DNA of 64,000 bases from Bacillus altitudinis 41KF2b (GTDB taxonomy: Bacteria; Bacillota; Bacilli; Bacillales; Bacillaceae): NCBI RefSeq assembly GCF_000691145.1, contig NZ_ASJC01000002.1, positions 394,430-458,429 on the forward strand, written 5' to 3'. How positions within the stretch are numbered: the stretch's first letter is position 1; each line of letters starts with the position of its first letter. A program made the translations under genes and the position numbers. Shown here piece by piece: positions 17,712 to 26,949 of this stretch. The notes below the pieces were generated by a model. That model did not search any database. It was not told the origin of the DNA and saw nothing but the letters and a program-made list of their open reading frames with translations.

Positions 17712-18390
17712 AAATTCCGTACTCCCCTCTTGCTTCGTCACGCACAATCATTCCATCTTCGATTGCGATGACGCGTTTCTTCATGCTGTTTACAATCTCT
17801 TTGTTGTGTGTCGCCATGACGACTGTTGTTCCGCGGTTATTAATCTCTTCGAGTGTCTTCATGATTTCCCATGAAGTATCTGGATCAAGGTTTCCTGTCG
17901 GTTCGTCTGCAATGACAACCTCAGGATGATTGACGATCGAACGAGCGATCGATACACGCTGCTGTTCACCGCCGGAAAGCTGATCTGGAAATTGACGAGC
18001 TTTGTGCTTTAATTGCACCAAATCAAGTACCTCAAGCACTTTTTTCTTAATAATACTTGGCTGTTCACCAATGACTTCAAGAGCAAATGCCACGTTCTCA
18101 AAGACCGTGAGACTTGGAAGTAGTTTGAAATCTTGGAATACTACGCCAATTTCTCTTCTCACGTAAGGAATTTCTTTTTCCTTCATCGAGCCTAAATCTT
18201 TGTTATTAATTAAGATTTTCCCTTTTGTTGGCTTCTCTTCACGATACATCATTTTAATGAACGTGGATTTACCAGCGCCACTGGGACCAACAACATACAC
18301 GAACTCTCCCGGATGGATAGAGACATTGATTCCATTGATCGCCTTTACACCATTAGGATAGATCTTATAGACTTCCTTCATTTCAATCAT
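17704..18390 (-). CDS. ftsE: FtsE, ATPase subunit of the FtsEX complex
   Basis: 228-aa ABC ATPase, the usual FtsE length. Walker A GPSGAGKST, Q-loop VVFQDF, signature LSGGEQQR and Walker B VVIADEPTGNLD are all intact. It works on the cytoplasmic face with FtsX, using ATP hydrolysis to gate a peptidoglycan hydrolase rather than transport. Start ATG 18390 has AGGTGAT upstream. It is first gene of its operon, preceded by a 380-bp gap. Confidence 0.95.
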   Translation of the reverse strand: MIEMKEVYKIYPNGVKAINGINVSIHPGEFVYVVGPSGAGKSTFIKMMYREEKPTKGKILINNKDLGSMKEKEIPYVRREIGVVFQDFKLLPSLTVFENVAFALEVIGEQPSIIKKKVLEVLDLVQLKHKARQFPDQLSGGEQQRVSIARSIVNHPEVVIADEPTGNLDPDTSWEIMKTLEEINNRGTTVVMATHNKEIVNSMKKRVIAIEDGMIVRDEARGEYGIYD

Positions 18391-18430
18391 GTAATCACCT
18401 AATCTTTTCTTATTCGCTGTCAAACAGCTT

Positions 18431-18458
18431 ATCATGATGTTCTGACACTTCTCGTCAA
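18431..18458 (-). promoter_or_regulatory. Possible sigma-A promoter of ftsEX
   Basis: Minus strand TTGACG (18458-18453), 16-bp spacer, CATGAT (18436-18431). The -35 is good and the -10 weak; it sits about 50 bases before ftsE. The remaining gap to the cccB terminator (18459-18747) is AT-rich with no gene that I can see. Confidence 0.35.
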
Positions 18459-18747
18459 AAAACGTTATGTATGGTCACGCACATACCCTTCGATACGCAC
18501 AAGCAATTTATGTCCTTTTCATCCAAAAAGATGAAAAAATTGAATCGTCTAAATTTCAACAACTCCAATTATACGTCATGAATCGACGCAATGGTATTAC
18601 ATTTATATTTCAAAACTTATAAATAAAAGGTAAATAGAGCAACCAAAACCGAAAAACATGTCTTTTTACCCTTATTTTTTAAATAAAATTTAATATAATA
18701 CGTTTTCATACTGTCCAAAAGTCTTTTTCTACAAATAGAAAATAAAA

Positions 18748-18775
18748 AAAACCTTGTCGATTAGACAAAGGTTTT
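18748..18775 (-). terminator. Terminator of cccB
   Basis: AAAACCTTTGTC / GACAAGGTTT stem with one bulge and a T-rich tail on the minus strand, overlapping the cccB stop. Confidence 0.85.
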
Positions 18776-19103
18776 ATTTTTTCTCTGCAAGCCATTTGGC
18801 AACTTCTTTTGCTTGTTTTTCATCTACCATTCCGCTTGGCATAGATCCTTTACCGTTCTGGGCAATATCTGCAATTTGGCTTTCATTATATTTTTTCCCG
18901 ACTTCTTTCAGGCTTGGGCCGCCTCCGCCAGATAAGTCTTTTCCATGACAGCCAATACAGTTTTGCTGATAAATCTCTTCACCACTGCTCACACTTGAAG
19001 CACTTTTACTGCCTTCTTTGTCACTGCTACTTGAATTTCCTCCACAGGCCGCAAGTACAAAAAGCATAGCGACAAAAAGAAGCGTTAATCCGCTCTTTTT
19101 CAT
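18774..19103 (-). CDS. cccB: Cytochrome c551, membrane-bound lipoprotein CccB
   Basis: 109-aa small c-type cytochrome on the outer face of the membrane. Signal peptide with lipobox VLAAC, a Ser/Lys-rich linker (about 21-40), then a single haem domain with the CIGCH attachment motif and distal Met in GSMPSGM. It carries electrons toward the terminal oxidase. GGGGAGGG precedes ATG 19103. Its place between yvjA and ftsE is the B. subtilis order. Confidence 0.94.
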   Translation of the reverse strand: MKKSGLTLLFVAMLFVLAACGGNSSSSDKEGSKSASSVSSGEEIYQQNCIGCHGKDLSGGGGPSLKEVGKKYNESQIADIAQNGKGSMPSGMVDEKQAKEVAKWLAEKK

Positions 19104-19151
19104 GTATTTCCCTCCCCTACAATCATTTGGTCAACGTTATTATATCCTTGT

Positions 19152-20000
19152 TTACGCCCTTTTAAAACCCTCACCCAGCACCTCTTTTGCATCCATGACG
19201 ATGACAAACGCTGATGCATCGATCGCTTTTACCACTTGTTTCAACTTTGTGAATTGTGACTGCCCTACAACACACATTAAAATAGGCCGGTCATGGTCGG
19301 TGTACCCACCTACTGCTGAAATCTTCGTTACACCACGATCAATTTGATCAAACACCGCCTGTCTGACCTCATCCTCATGGCCCGTAATAATCATAGCCAT
19401 CTTCGAGTGACTAAAGCCAGCCTGTACGACATCAATCGTCTTGCTAGAAATGAACACTCCGATCACAGCGTACAGTCCTTCTTCAATCCCAAAAACAGTC
19501 ATGGCCGCCAAAACAATCAAACCGTCCATCATTGCTAAACAAGTACCTAACGTCAGCCCTGTATATTTATTGATGATTTTGGCCGCAAGTGCCGTTCCTC
19601 CCGTTGAACCATTGCCGAGGAAAACGAGCCCAATCCCGATCCCAATCACTACACCGCCAAATATTGCGGCGAGCAGTGCTTCATGGGTGACAGGAGCAAT
19701 GTGTCTTGTTAAGAACACCATTAAAGGTAAAAAGACAGAACCAACGAGCGTTTTTACCCCAAATGTTCCACCTAATAAATAAAAGCCTGCGATAAAGAGC
19801 GGAATATTGAGACCCCATTGTACATATGCAGCTTCAAAACCGAATGATTGCATAATGGTACTGATTCCACTCACACCGCCAGCAGCAATCTGATTTGGTA
19901 ATAATAACGTATTAAAGCCAACCGCTACGATAGCTGATCCTATTAAAATGAGTAAATAATTTTTCACTTCAATCCAAAATTGAGAATGTTCCTGCTTCAT
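19152..20000 (-). CDS. yvjA: YitT-family membrane protein YvjA
   Basis: 282-aa protein with an N-terminal YitT (DUF161) module of five or six TM helices (about 10-190) and a C-terminal cytoplasmic DUF2179 domain (about 200-282, containing RGVTKISAVGGYTDHDRPIL). Its molecular function is unknown; relatives are widespread in Firmicutes. CGGAGG precedes ATG 20000. It is 48 bp upstream of cccB and could share its transcript. Confidence 0.88.
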   Translation of the reverse strand: MKQEHSQFWIEVKNYLLILIGSAIVAVGFNTLLLPNQIAAGGVSGISTIMQSFGFEAAYVQWGLNIPLFIAGFYLLGGTFGVKTLVGSVFLPLMVFLTRHIAPVTHEALLAAIFGGVVIGIGIGLVFLGNGSTGGTALAAKIINKYTGLTLGTCLAMMDGLIVLAAMTVFGIEEGLYAVIGVFISSKTIDVVQAGFSHSKMAMIITGHEDEVRQAVFDQIDRGVTKISAVGGYTDHDRPILMCVVGQSQFTKLKQVVKAIDASAFVIVMDAKEVLGEGFKRA

Positions 20001-20189
20001 TTCTTTCTTCCTCCGTTACTTCTGAATGCACACCTATTTTAAGCCCTCTCATTCGGATTGTAAATAACAGCCAAATGCAGTGCTAATGGATTAATACTTT
20101 ATCACACAGCCGGATCAGCGTACTTGCCGTTTGGCAGAAGAGTAAATGATGGTATATTTAATATGTACATGAGAAAGAAGGGACATACG

Positions 20190-20924
20190 ATGAAGAAAAT
20201 ACTGAAGATCACCGGTATTACATTACTTGCACTCATCATCTTAGCTTTTGGTGCTTTCTATACATGGAGCCGCTTTACATATGGACCATCGGAAGCGTTA
20301 AAAAAGCAGATGAACATTGAGCAGGTCGATCATAAAAACGGGGTATATTCATTTGAAGCATCGAAAAGCGATACTGGCATCATTCTATATCCTGGGGCAA
20401 AAGTTGAACCTCTTGCGTATGCCTATCTTGGGAATGCGCTGATGAAGAAAGGCTATTCGGTCTTTATCCCAGACATGCCATTTTCCTTCGCAATATTTAA
20501 TACGAAGAAAGCAGACGATATCCTCAAAAGTCATCCGGCCATCAAGCATTGGTACATTGGCGGACATTCGCTAGGCGGAACAGCTGCCGCTATGTATGCA
20601 GAGAAAAATCAAAGCAAGCTGGACGGCCTCTTTTTCCTTGCCTCCTATCCTGCATCAGATGATTTGAAACAGGCTTCCTTGCAAGTATTATCTATTTCAG
20701 GCGAAAAAGATGGTCTCGCAACACGAGAAAAAATCAAAAAATCGAAAAAGCAGCTGCCTTCTCAAACGGTGTATCATGAGATAAAAGGTGGTAATCATGC
20801 TCAATTTGGCATGTATGGCAAACAAAAAGGGGATCAGCCTGCAGACATTCCAGTCCTCACGCAACAAAAAGACATCGTTCAGACGATGCTGGAATGGGTA
20901 AAACCAGCAAAAAAGCTCCCGTAA
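20190..20924 (+). CDS. Membrane-anchored alpha/beta hydrolase
   Basis: 244-aa protein with an N-terminal TM anchor (about 8-28) and an extracytoplasmic alpha/beta-hydrolase domain. Nucleophile Ser in GGHSLGG, the acid in SGEKDG and His in GGNHAQFG form a plausible triad. The substrate is unknown; the family (Abhydrolase_5) includes esterases and dienelactone-hydrolase-like enzymes. ATG 20190 has AGAAGGGA upstream; earlier in-frame starts would place charged residues before the anchor. The stop codon falls inside the first copy of a duplicated terminator hairpin, next to a structured element (20914-21129). Confidence 0.82.
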   Translation: MKKILKITGITLLALIILAFGAFYTWSRFTYGPSEALKKQMNIEQVDHKNGVYSFEASKSDTGIILYPGAKVEPLAYAYLGNALMKKGYSVFIPDMPFSFAIFNTKKADDILKSHPAIKHWYIGGHSLGGTAAAMYAEKNQSKLDGLFFLASYPASDDLKQASLQVLSISGEKDGLATREKIKKSKKQLPSQTVYHEIKGGNHAQFGMYGKQKGDQPADIPVLTQQKDIVQTMLEWVKPAKKLP

Positions 20925-21129
20925 TGGGAGCTGCCAGATTGTTGACAAAGGGCTAAAATGAACTTGATTTTAGCCCTTTGTCTTCTTTTCAGCGTGATAG
21001 AAAACCTTTGCAGTCTAGGAAGGACGAGCATCGGCGCGGAGCGAATTTGACATTCGTGAGCACCGAAGCGCAGGACTGACAACGAATGCGAGGGTTTGTC
21101 TACACGCTGAAGCTCCCATAATGGGAGCT
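20914..21129. repeat. Structured element bracketed by a duplicated 19-bp terminator hairpin
   Basis: The sequence AGCTCCC(G/A)TAATGGGAGCT occurs at 20914-20932 and again at 21111-21129 (18 of 19 identical). Between them are 178 bp holding two structures: a perfect 16-bp stem (20944-20959 with 20967-20982) followed by a T-rich run, and a 120-nt imperfect inverted repeat (20990-21109). The latter has CAGCGTG/CACGCTG ends, inner CAGTC/GACTG pairing and a GC-rich apical arm. Left of copy one is an A tract and right of copy two is a T tract. Removing one copy plus the insert would restore one ordinary bidirectional terminator. No open frame is evident, so this looks like an inserted non-coding element. 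Confidence 0.65.
20944..20990 (+). terminator. Strong hairpin with T-rich tail inside the structured element
   Basis: GACAAAGGGCTAAAAT pairs perfectly with ATTTTAGCCCTTTGTC across a 7-base loop, then TTCTTTTC. It could end the hydrolase transcript now that the original terminator hairpin has lost its T tract. Confidence 0.7.
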
Positions 21130-21138
21130 TTTCATTTT

Positions 21139-22932
21139 TTATGCCTTCGTCGCTTCTAAAAACTCTTCAGCATCTGCCACAGCCAGTGAAATGGCCTCTT
21201 CCCAAAATGCTTTTTGAGTAAGGTCGACACCTAGGTGCTTATATGCCAAATCTTCTACAGTCATTGACGCTGTATCTTTTAATAGCGCAATATATTTCTC
21301 TTCAAATGATGCCCCAGCCTGCAATGCTTTCGCGTAAATACCTAGCGAGAACATGTACCCGAAGGTGTAAGGGAAGTTATAAAACGGGACACCTGTAATA
21401 TGGAAATGCAGTTTAGACGCCCAGAAATGCGGATGGTATTCATCTAAAGAGTCGCCAAAGGCTTCCTTCTGTGCTTCTACCATCAACTCATTCAAGCGGT
21501 CAGCTGGCACTTCTCCTTGTTTGCGCTCTTCATAAAAACGTTGTTCAAATAAGAAGCGTGATTGAATATTCATAAAGAATGCCACACTGCGCTGCAGCTT
21601 ATCCTCTAACAAACTGAGACGCTCTTGTTCATTGGCCGCCTCTTTTAATGAAGCATCTGCCACAATCATTTCAGCGAATGTCGACGCAGTTTCAGCTACA
21701 TTCATCGCATATTTACGATTCAACATCCGAACATCCTGCATGACTTCCTGATGGAACGAATGACCAAGCTCATGTGCTAGTGTCGCTACATTGGATGGAG
21801 TCCCTGAGAAGGTCATAAAAATACGTGATTCTCCGCTATCAGGGAAATTCGTACAGAAACCGCCCACTCGTTTGTTTGGGCGATTCTCAGCTTCTACCCA
21901 GCGTTCATTAAAAGCTTTTTCAGTAAAAGCAGCAAGCTCTTTTCCAAACCCTGCGAAATGCTTGATAATAAAAGCGGCTGCGTCTTGATAAGAATAGGTC
22001 TTTGTCTCACTTCCAATAGGTGCTCCCACATCAAACCAGCTCAGTTTATCAACCCCAAGCATGTCAGCTTTACGTTGTAAATATTCAATGAATGGCTGTT
22101 TATGTTCATCAATGACAGACCACATTGTATCGAGCGTCTCTTGTTTCATCCGGCAAATATCAAGAGGCTCTTTTAATATATGATCCCATCCTCTGGCTTC
22201 ATATACTTGTAGACGAAAACCAGCGAGATGATTGAGTGTGCTTGCAAACAAATGTTCATCCTGTGTCCATGCATGTTCTAAATTATGATAGACGGCTTTT
22301 CTCACTTCACGGTCTGAATCATCCATCGCATTTTCTGCTTGGCCTACAGAGATCATTTGTGTTTCACCATTTTGCTCAAATGGAATGGTAATTTTGTTCA
22401 CCAAGCTAGAATAAAGTTCATCCCACGCATGATACCCATCTACTGCTAGTTTTTGAATGAGTGTTTCCTGTTCAACAGGCAGTTGATCTTTCACATGTTC
22501 TCTTCGTTCATTTAATATGTAACGAACATCTGAAAAAGCGGCTGAATCCATTAATTCTTCCCACTGGCTAGTAGGAATCGCAGCAAGTGATTGATCAAAC
22601 CCTGCTAGAATGGTTCCTAATTCAGCTTCCAGCTTGGCAATAGACCCTCGGAGGCTGCCCGCCTTCATATCCTTTGTATTTTGAGATTGTAGACAGGATA
22701 CAAATGAACCTGCTTGTGCTAATTTTTTATATGTGATTTCATACGTTTCAAGGACAGCTGTTAACTTTTTTTCAATTTGTGTATCTTCTTTTGAAAAGGC
22801 ATCTACCTTTTGTCGTAACTCATCTAATAGCTGCTGTATATGCTCTAAGTATGTGATAAATTCTGATGAAGAACTGCCTCCTTTAAAAAAGGCATCTAAA
22901 TCCCACGTCTCTTGTAATGGTTTTAATCCCAA
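21139..22932 (-). CDS. M3-family oligoendopeptidase (PepF-like)
   Basis: Cytoplasmic zinc metallopeptidase, 597 aa, of the oligoendopeptidase F/thimet group that degrades short peptides. The HEXXH motif is in LAHELGHSFHQE (about residues 370-380), with the third ligand Glu in VAETASTFAEM shortly after; C-terminal FHITGVPFYNFPYTFGY is typical of the family. I choose TTG 22932 (MGLKPLQETW) because AAAGGGGG lies 7 bases upstream. An ATG 33 bases earlier lacks a ribosome site and its extra codons consist largely of that site. The gene is not at this spot in B. subtilis as far as I recall. Confidence 0.88.
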   Translation of the reverse strand: MGLKPLQETWDLDAFFKGGSSSSEFITYLEHIQQLLDELRQKVDAFSKEDTQIEKKLTAVLETYEITYKKLAQAGSFVSCLQSQNTKDMKAGSLRGSIAKLEAELGTILAGFDQSLAAIPTSQWEELMDSAAFSDVRYILNERREHVKDQLPVEQETLIQKLAVDGYHAWDELYSSLVNKITIPFEQNGETQMISVGQAENAMDDSDREVRKAVYHNLEHAWTQDEHLFASTLNHLAGFRLQVYEARGWDHILKEPLDICRMKQETLDTMWSVIDEHKQPFIEYLQRKADMLGVDKLSWFDVGAPIGSETKTYSYQDAAAFIIKHFAGFGKELAAFTEKAFNERWVEAENRPNKRVGGFCTNFPDSGESRIFMTFSGTPSNVATLAHELGHSFHQEVMQDVRMLNRKYAMNVAETASTFAEMIVADASLKEAANEQERLSLLEDKLQRSVAFFMNIQSRFLFEQRFYEERKQGEVPADRLNELMVEAQKEAFGDSLDEYHPHFWASKLHFHITGVPFYNFPYTFGYMFSLGIYAKALQAGASFEEKYIALLKDTASMTVEDLAYKHLGVDLTQKAFWEEAISLAVADAEEFLEATKA

Positions 22933-23032
22933 ATTATTTCCCCCTTTAATTGCTAATTTCATCATACAAAGGATATAGAGTCAGTATGGCATATGTATTC
23001 CTTTATATTCATTATATTTTCTCACAATTAAA

Positions 23033-23058
23033 AAAACCCGGCAAGAAGCCGAGTTTTT
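23033..23058 (-). terminator. Terminator of prfB
   Basis: AAAACCCGGC / GCCGaGTTTTT stem overlapping the prfB stop, with a T run on the minus strand. Confidence 0.8.
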
Positions 23059-24158
23059 ATGATAATTTTGAACGTAAATACGCATCGATAAAGGAATCTA
23101 AATCTCCATCCATCACCGCTTGAACATTTCCCATCTCCGTGTTGGTACGATGGTCTTTTACAAGGGAATATGGGTGGAAGACATAAGAGCGAATTTGGCT
23201 TCCCCAGCCAATTTCTTTCTGTTCTCCTCTGATTTCATCCAATTCCGCCTGTTGTTCTTCGATCCGTTTTTGATAAAGCTTAGATTTCAGCATTTTCATT
23301 GCACGTTCTCTGTTTTTGATTTGGGATCTTTCCGTTTGGCACGTCACGACGACATTTGTTGGGATGTGTGTGATACGAACCGCAGAGTCCGTCGTATTGA
23401 CGTGCTGACCCCCTGCACCACTTGCACGATACGTATCCACCTTAATATCCTCTGTACGAATATCGATATCAATTTCTTCATTAAATTCTGGCATGACATC
23501 ACAGGAAACGAAAGATGTGTGTCTACGGCCAGATGAATCAAATGGAGAAATACGGACTAAACGATGGACACCTTTTTCTGCTTTTAAGTAACCGTAAGCG
23601 TTATGTCCTTTAATCAGCAATGTCACAGACTTAATTCCCGCTTCATCCCCTGGAAGATAATCAAGGGTTTCAACCTTAAAACCTCTGCGCTCTGCCCAGC
23701 GGGTATACATTCTGAGGAGCATCGATCCCCAGTCCTGTGATTCCGTTCCACCTGCACCCGGGTGAAGCTCAAGAATGGCATTGTTTTTGTCATACGGTTC
23801 ACTTAAAAGAAGCTGCAATTCAAACTCGTTAAATTGTTTTGTTAAGTTCTTCAGCTCTTTTTCAAGCTCTGCATGAAGATCCTCATCGTAGTCTTCTTTT
23901 AATAAATCATGCGTCATTTGCAGCTCATCATGAGATTCACTGAGCTCATGATATGTATTCACATAATCCTTCAGTGCATTGGCTTCATTAATGACACCTT
24001 GCGCTTTTTGCTGGTCATTCCAAAAGTCAGCCTCTGACATCGTGGCCTCAAGCTCTGCAATTTTCGCTTCTTTTGTATCGAGGTCAAAGAGACCCCCTAA
24101 AATCAGCTAGCCTGCTAGCCATATTTTCAAGCTCTTGTCTAATTTCTACTAATTCCAT
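23057..24158 (-). CDS. prfB: Peptide chain release factor 2, with programmed +1 frameshift
   Basis: RF2 reads UGA and UAA stops and releases the finished peptide. The gene is in two frames. Codons 1-24 (ATG 24158, GAGGTGAAGG upstream; [12 protein letters not shown]) end at an in-frame TGA (24086-24084). The rest continues in the +1 frame with GAC (24085-24083), giving 366 aa, the B. subtilis length. The later frame carries the anticodon-like SPF tripeptide and the catalytic GGQ loop (GAGGQHVN). The frame change is the classical autoregulatory event, not damage. It follows secA by 67 bp, as in B. subtilis. Confidence 0.97.
24084..24098 (-). promoter_or_regulatory. Programmed +1 ribosomal frameshift site of prfB
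   Basis: Minus strand AGGGGG-TCT-CTT-TGA-C: an internal Shine-Dalgarno (24098-24093), three bases, the slippery CTT and the UGA stop with a 3' C, spaced exactly as in the classical prfB signal. Low RF2 makes the ribosome pause at UGA and slip from CUU to UUU. Confidence 0.96.
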
Positions 24159-24197
24159 ATCCTTCACCTCATAGATGTATGGGGGCTGACATGAATA

Positions 24198-24219
24198 GAA
24201 AGAGGTTTTCACCTCTTTC
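24198..24219 (-). terminator. Hairpin between secA and prfB
   Basis: GAAAGAGGT / ACCTCTTTC 9-bp stem just after the secA stop. Its tail (TATTC) is a weak T run, so it probably attenuates rather than fully separates secA from prfB. Confidence 0.5.
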
Positions 24220-24225
24220 CATTAC

Positions 24226-26751
24226 TTATTCTGTCTTCCCATGACAATTTTTATATTTCTTGCCGCTTCCGCAGTGACATGGTGAGTTTCTTCCGATATC
24301 CACCACTTTACGCACCGGCTTTTTTTTCACTGTTTTCTCCTCATCGCCTTCTTGAGGCTGATGAGCAGTTGTTTGTCCTTGAACGACTTCTTCACGTTCT
24401 AGGTTGTTTTGGATTTCTGATTTTAGCACATATTTAGCGACGTCATCTTCAATTGAAGCGACCATATGCTCAAACATCGCAAATCCTTCCATTTGATACT
24501 CACGAAGCGGATTGGTTTGTGCATATGCACGTAAATGGATTCCTTGACGCAGCTGATCCATTGCATCGATATGATCCATCCACTTCGAATCTACTGCACG
24601 AAGAACGATGACTTTTTCAAATTCACGCATTTGTTCATCGCCAAATGTCTCTTCTTTTGCATCATATTTCTCTTTAATCCGCTCCATGATGAATTCGGTG
24701 ATCTCATCTGCTTCTTTACCGAAGATATCTTTGACCGAAATGGCACCTTCATCTAAATAGTTCGTGTTGATTAATTCAACGAGACCATCTAGTTTCCATT
24801 CTTCTGGAAGTTCTTCTTTCGGCGTGTAAGATCCAACAGCCCGCTCAATAGACGATTGAATCATATTGATCACAATCGATTTCAAGTTATCAGAATCGAT
24901 GACTTCAAAACGCTGTTTGTAAATGACTTCACGCTGTTGACGAAGAACATCATCATATTGCAGAAGCTGCTTACGGGAATCAAAGTTATTCCCCTCAACA
25001 CGTTTTTGAGAAGATTCAACAGCTTTTGAGACCATTTTACTTTGAATTGGAGTAGAGTCATCCATACCGAAGCGATCAAGCATCGCCATTGTCCGCTCTG
25101 CACCAAATCGGCGCATCAATTCATCTTCCATTGAGAGATAGAATTGAGTAATCCCTGGGTCTCCTTGACGACCAGAACGACCACGGAGCTGGTTATCAAT
25201 ACGGCGTGATTCATGACGCTCTGTCCCAATAACAGCAAGACCGCCTAGTTCTTTCACACCTTCGCCAAGCTTGATGTCTGTTCCACGTCCCGCCATGTTT
25301 GTCGCAATTGTGACGGCACCTTTTTGTCCAGCTTCCTCAATAATTTGTGCTTCACGCTCATGGTTTTTCGCGTTTAACACTTGATGAGGGATGCCTTTAT
25401 TTTTAAGCAGTTTTGAAATCAATTCAGATGTCTCAACCGCAACAGTTCCGACAAGGACCGGCTGTCCTGTCATATAACGCTGTGCGACGTCTTCAGCTAC
25501 TGCTTTAAATTTGCCATCCATTGTGCGGTAAATTAAATCAGGTCTGTCATCACGCACAACCGGTTTATTGGTTGGGATTGTGACAACCTGCATATTGTAA
25601 ATGTTACGGAATTCCTCTTCTTCCGTTTTCGCTGTACCTGTCATACCAGATAGCTTTTCATACATACGGAAGTAGTTCTGGAACGTAATGGTTGCAAGTG
25701 TCATGCTTTCATTCTGCACTTCAAGACCTTCTTTTGCTTCAATGGCTTGGTGCAGACCTTCACTATAGCGGCGTCCTTTCATTAAACGTCCTGTGAAGGA
25801 GTCAACGATAACGACTTGTCCATCTTCCACAACATAATCAACGTCTTTTTGCATCGCAACATGTGCCTTAAGAGCCTGCGCGATATGATGGTTAAGAGCG
25901 ACATGTTTGACATCAAACAAGTTCTCGATGCCGAATGCTTTTTCCGCCTTCGTCATTCCGCTTTCAGTCAGCTGTACACTTTTTGTTTTAATATCATAAG
26001 TGAAATCGTCTTCTATTTTTAACGTACGAACAAAGGCATTTGCTTGTACGTAAAGTTTCGTCGACTTTGCAGCTTGTCCAGAAATAATAAGAGGTGTTCT
26101 CGCTTCATCAATTAAGATGGAGTCAACTTCATCGATGACGGCATAATGAAGTGGTCTTTGAACCATTTGCTCTTTGTACAGCACCATGTTATCTCGTAAA
26201 TAATCAAAGCCAAGCTCATTGTTTGTTGAATACGTGATATCAGCAGCGTACGCTTCTCTTTTTTCATCTTTGTCTAAACTGTTTAAGTTCAAGCCAACCG
26301 TTAATCCAAGAAATTCGAAAATCTTGCCCATTTCCTCTGCATCACGGCTTGCCAAATATTCGTTGACTGTCACAATGTGGACGCCTTTTCCAGAAAGAGC
26401 ATTCAAATAAACAGGCATCGTTGATGTCAACGTTTTCCCTTCACCTGTTTTCATCTCAGAGATATTCCCTTCATGTAGGGCAATCCCCCCCATGAGCTGC
26501 ACCTTAAATGGGAACATTCCTGTCACGCGGCGGGAAGCCTCACGAACCGTTGCAAATGCTTCAACCAAAAGGTCGTCTACAGATTGTCCTTTTTCAAGTT
26601 TTTCTTTAAATTCGATCGTTTTATTTCGTAAAGCCTCGTCAGATAATTTCTCAAAATCTTGAGCGAGAGCTTCGATTTCATTTGCCTTTTTTTCATATCG
26701 GCTGATCGTACGTTTCGTAGGATCAAACACTTTGTTTAAGATTCCAAGCAT
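24226..26751 (-). CDS. secA: Preprotein translocase ATPase SecA
   Basis: 841-aa motor that drives secretory proteins through SecYEG, exactly the B. subtilis length. Walker A (TGEGKT, residues 102-107), Walker B/DEAD-like [15 protein letters not shown] (about 207-220), the helicase motif VI region [13 protein letters not shown], and the C-terminal zinc/SecB-type tail with [14 protein letters not shown] are intact. ATG 26751 ([10 protein letters not shown]) follows AGAGGAG; a longer in-frame ATG would include that site in the coding part. It lies between hpf and prfB, in the conserved order. Confidence 0.97.
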   Translation of the reverse strand: MLGILNKVFDPTKRTISRYEKKANEIEALAQDFEKLSDEALRNKTIEFKEKLEKGQSVDDLLVEAFATVREASRRVTGMFPFKVQLMGGIALHEGNISEMKTGEGKTLTSTMPVYLNALSGKGVHIVTVNEYLASRDAEEMGKIFEFLGLTVGLNLNSLDKDEKREAYAADITYSTNNELGFDYLRDNMVLYKEQMVQRPLHYAVIDEVDSILIDEARTPLIISGQAAKSTKLYVQANAFVRTLKIEDDFTYDIKTKSVQLTESGMTKAEKAFGIENLFDVKHVALNHHIAQALKAHVAMQKDVDYVVEDGQVVIVDSFTGRLMKGRRYSEGLHQAIEAKEGLEVQNESMTLATITFQNYFRMYEKLSGMTGTAKTEEEEFRNIYNMQVVTIPTNKPVVRDDRPDLIYRTMDGKFKAVAEDVAQRYMTGQPVLVGTVAVETSELISKLLKNKGIPHQVLNAKNHEREAQIIEEAGQKGAVTIATNMAGRGTDIKLGEGVKELGGLAVIGTERHESRRIDNQLRGRSGRQGDPGITQFYLSMEDELMRRFGAERTMAMLDRFGMDDSTPIQSKMVSKAVESSQKRVEGNNFDSRKQLLQYDDVLRQQREVIYKQRFEVIDSDNLKSIVINMIQSSIERAVGSYTPKEELPEEWKLDGLVELINTNYLDEGAISVKDIFGKEADEITEFIMERIKEKYDAKEETFGDEQMREFEKVIVLRAVDSKWMDHIDAMDQLRQGIHLRAYAQTNPLREYQMEGFAMFEHMVASIEDDVAKYVLKSEIQNNLEREEVVQGQTTAHQPQEGDEEKTVKKKPVRKVVDIGRNSPCHCGSGKKYKNCHGKTE

Positions 26752-26878
26752 ATAATAACGCTCCTCTATTTCATGCAATTTTTCGGCATGTCCAAAAGTT
26801 TGACAGGTCCATATTTACCTGCATTTATCATACCATACCTTCCTTGATTTCCAAAGAATTTGCAATGATTTAGCACAA

Positions 26879-26910
26879 AAAACCCGCCCCTTATGAAGGG
26901 AACGGGTTTA
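26879..26910 (-). terminator. Terminator of hpf
   Basis: Stem AAACCCG...CGGGTT with an inner CCCTT/AAGGG extension and TTTTTTG on the minus strand. Confidence 0.85.
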
Positions 26911-26949
26911 CTTTTTTTAGGTCATTTTCGGATCAAAAGGAACGAATGA

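Noticed and set aside
20990..21109. Considered a tRNA or known riboswitch because of dense pairing
   Set aside because: No tRNA cloverleaf or TTCRA arm, and no riboswitch landmark that I recognise; kept only as a structured repeat.
24040..24158. prfB as a frameshifted pseudogene
   Set aside because: The break is exactly the conserved programmed site and the rest of RF2 is intact.
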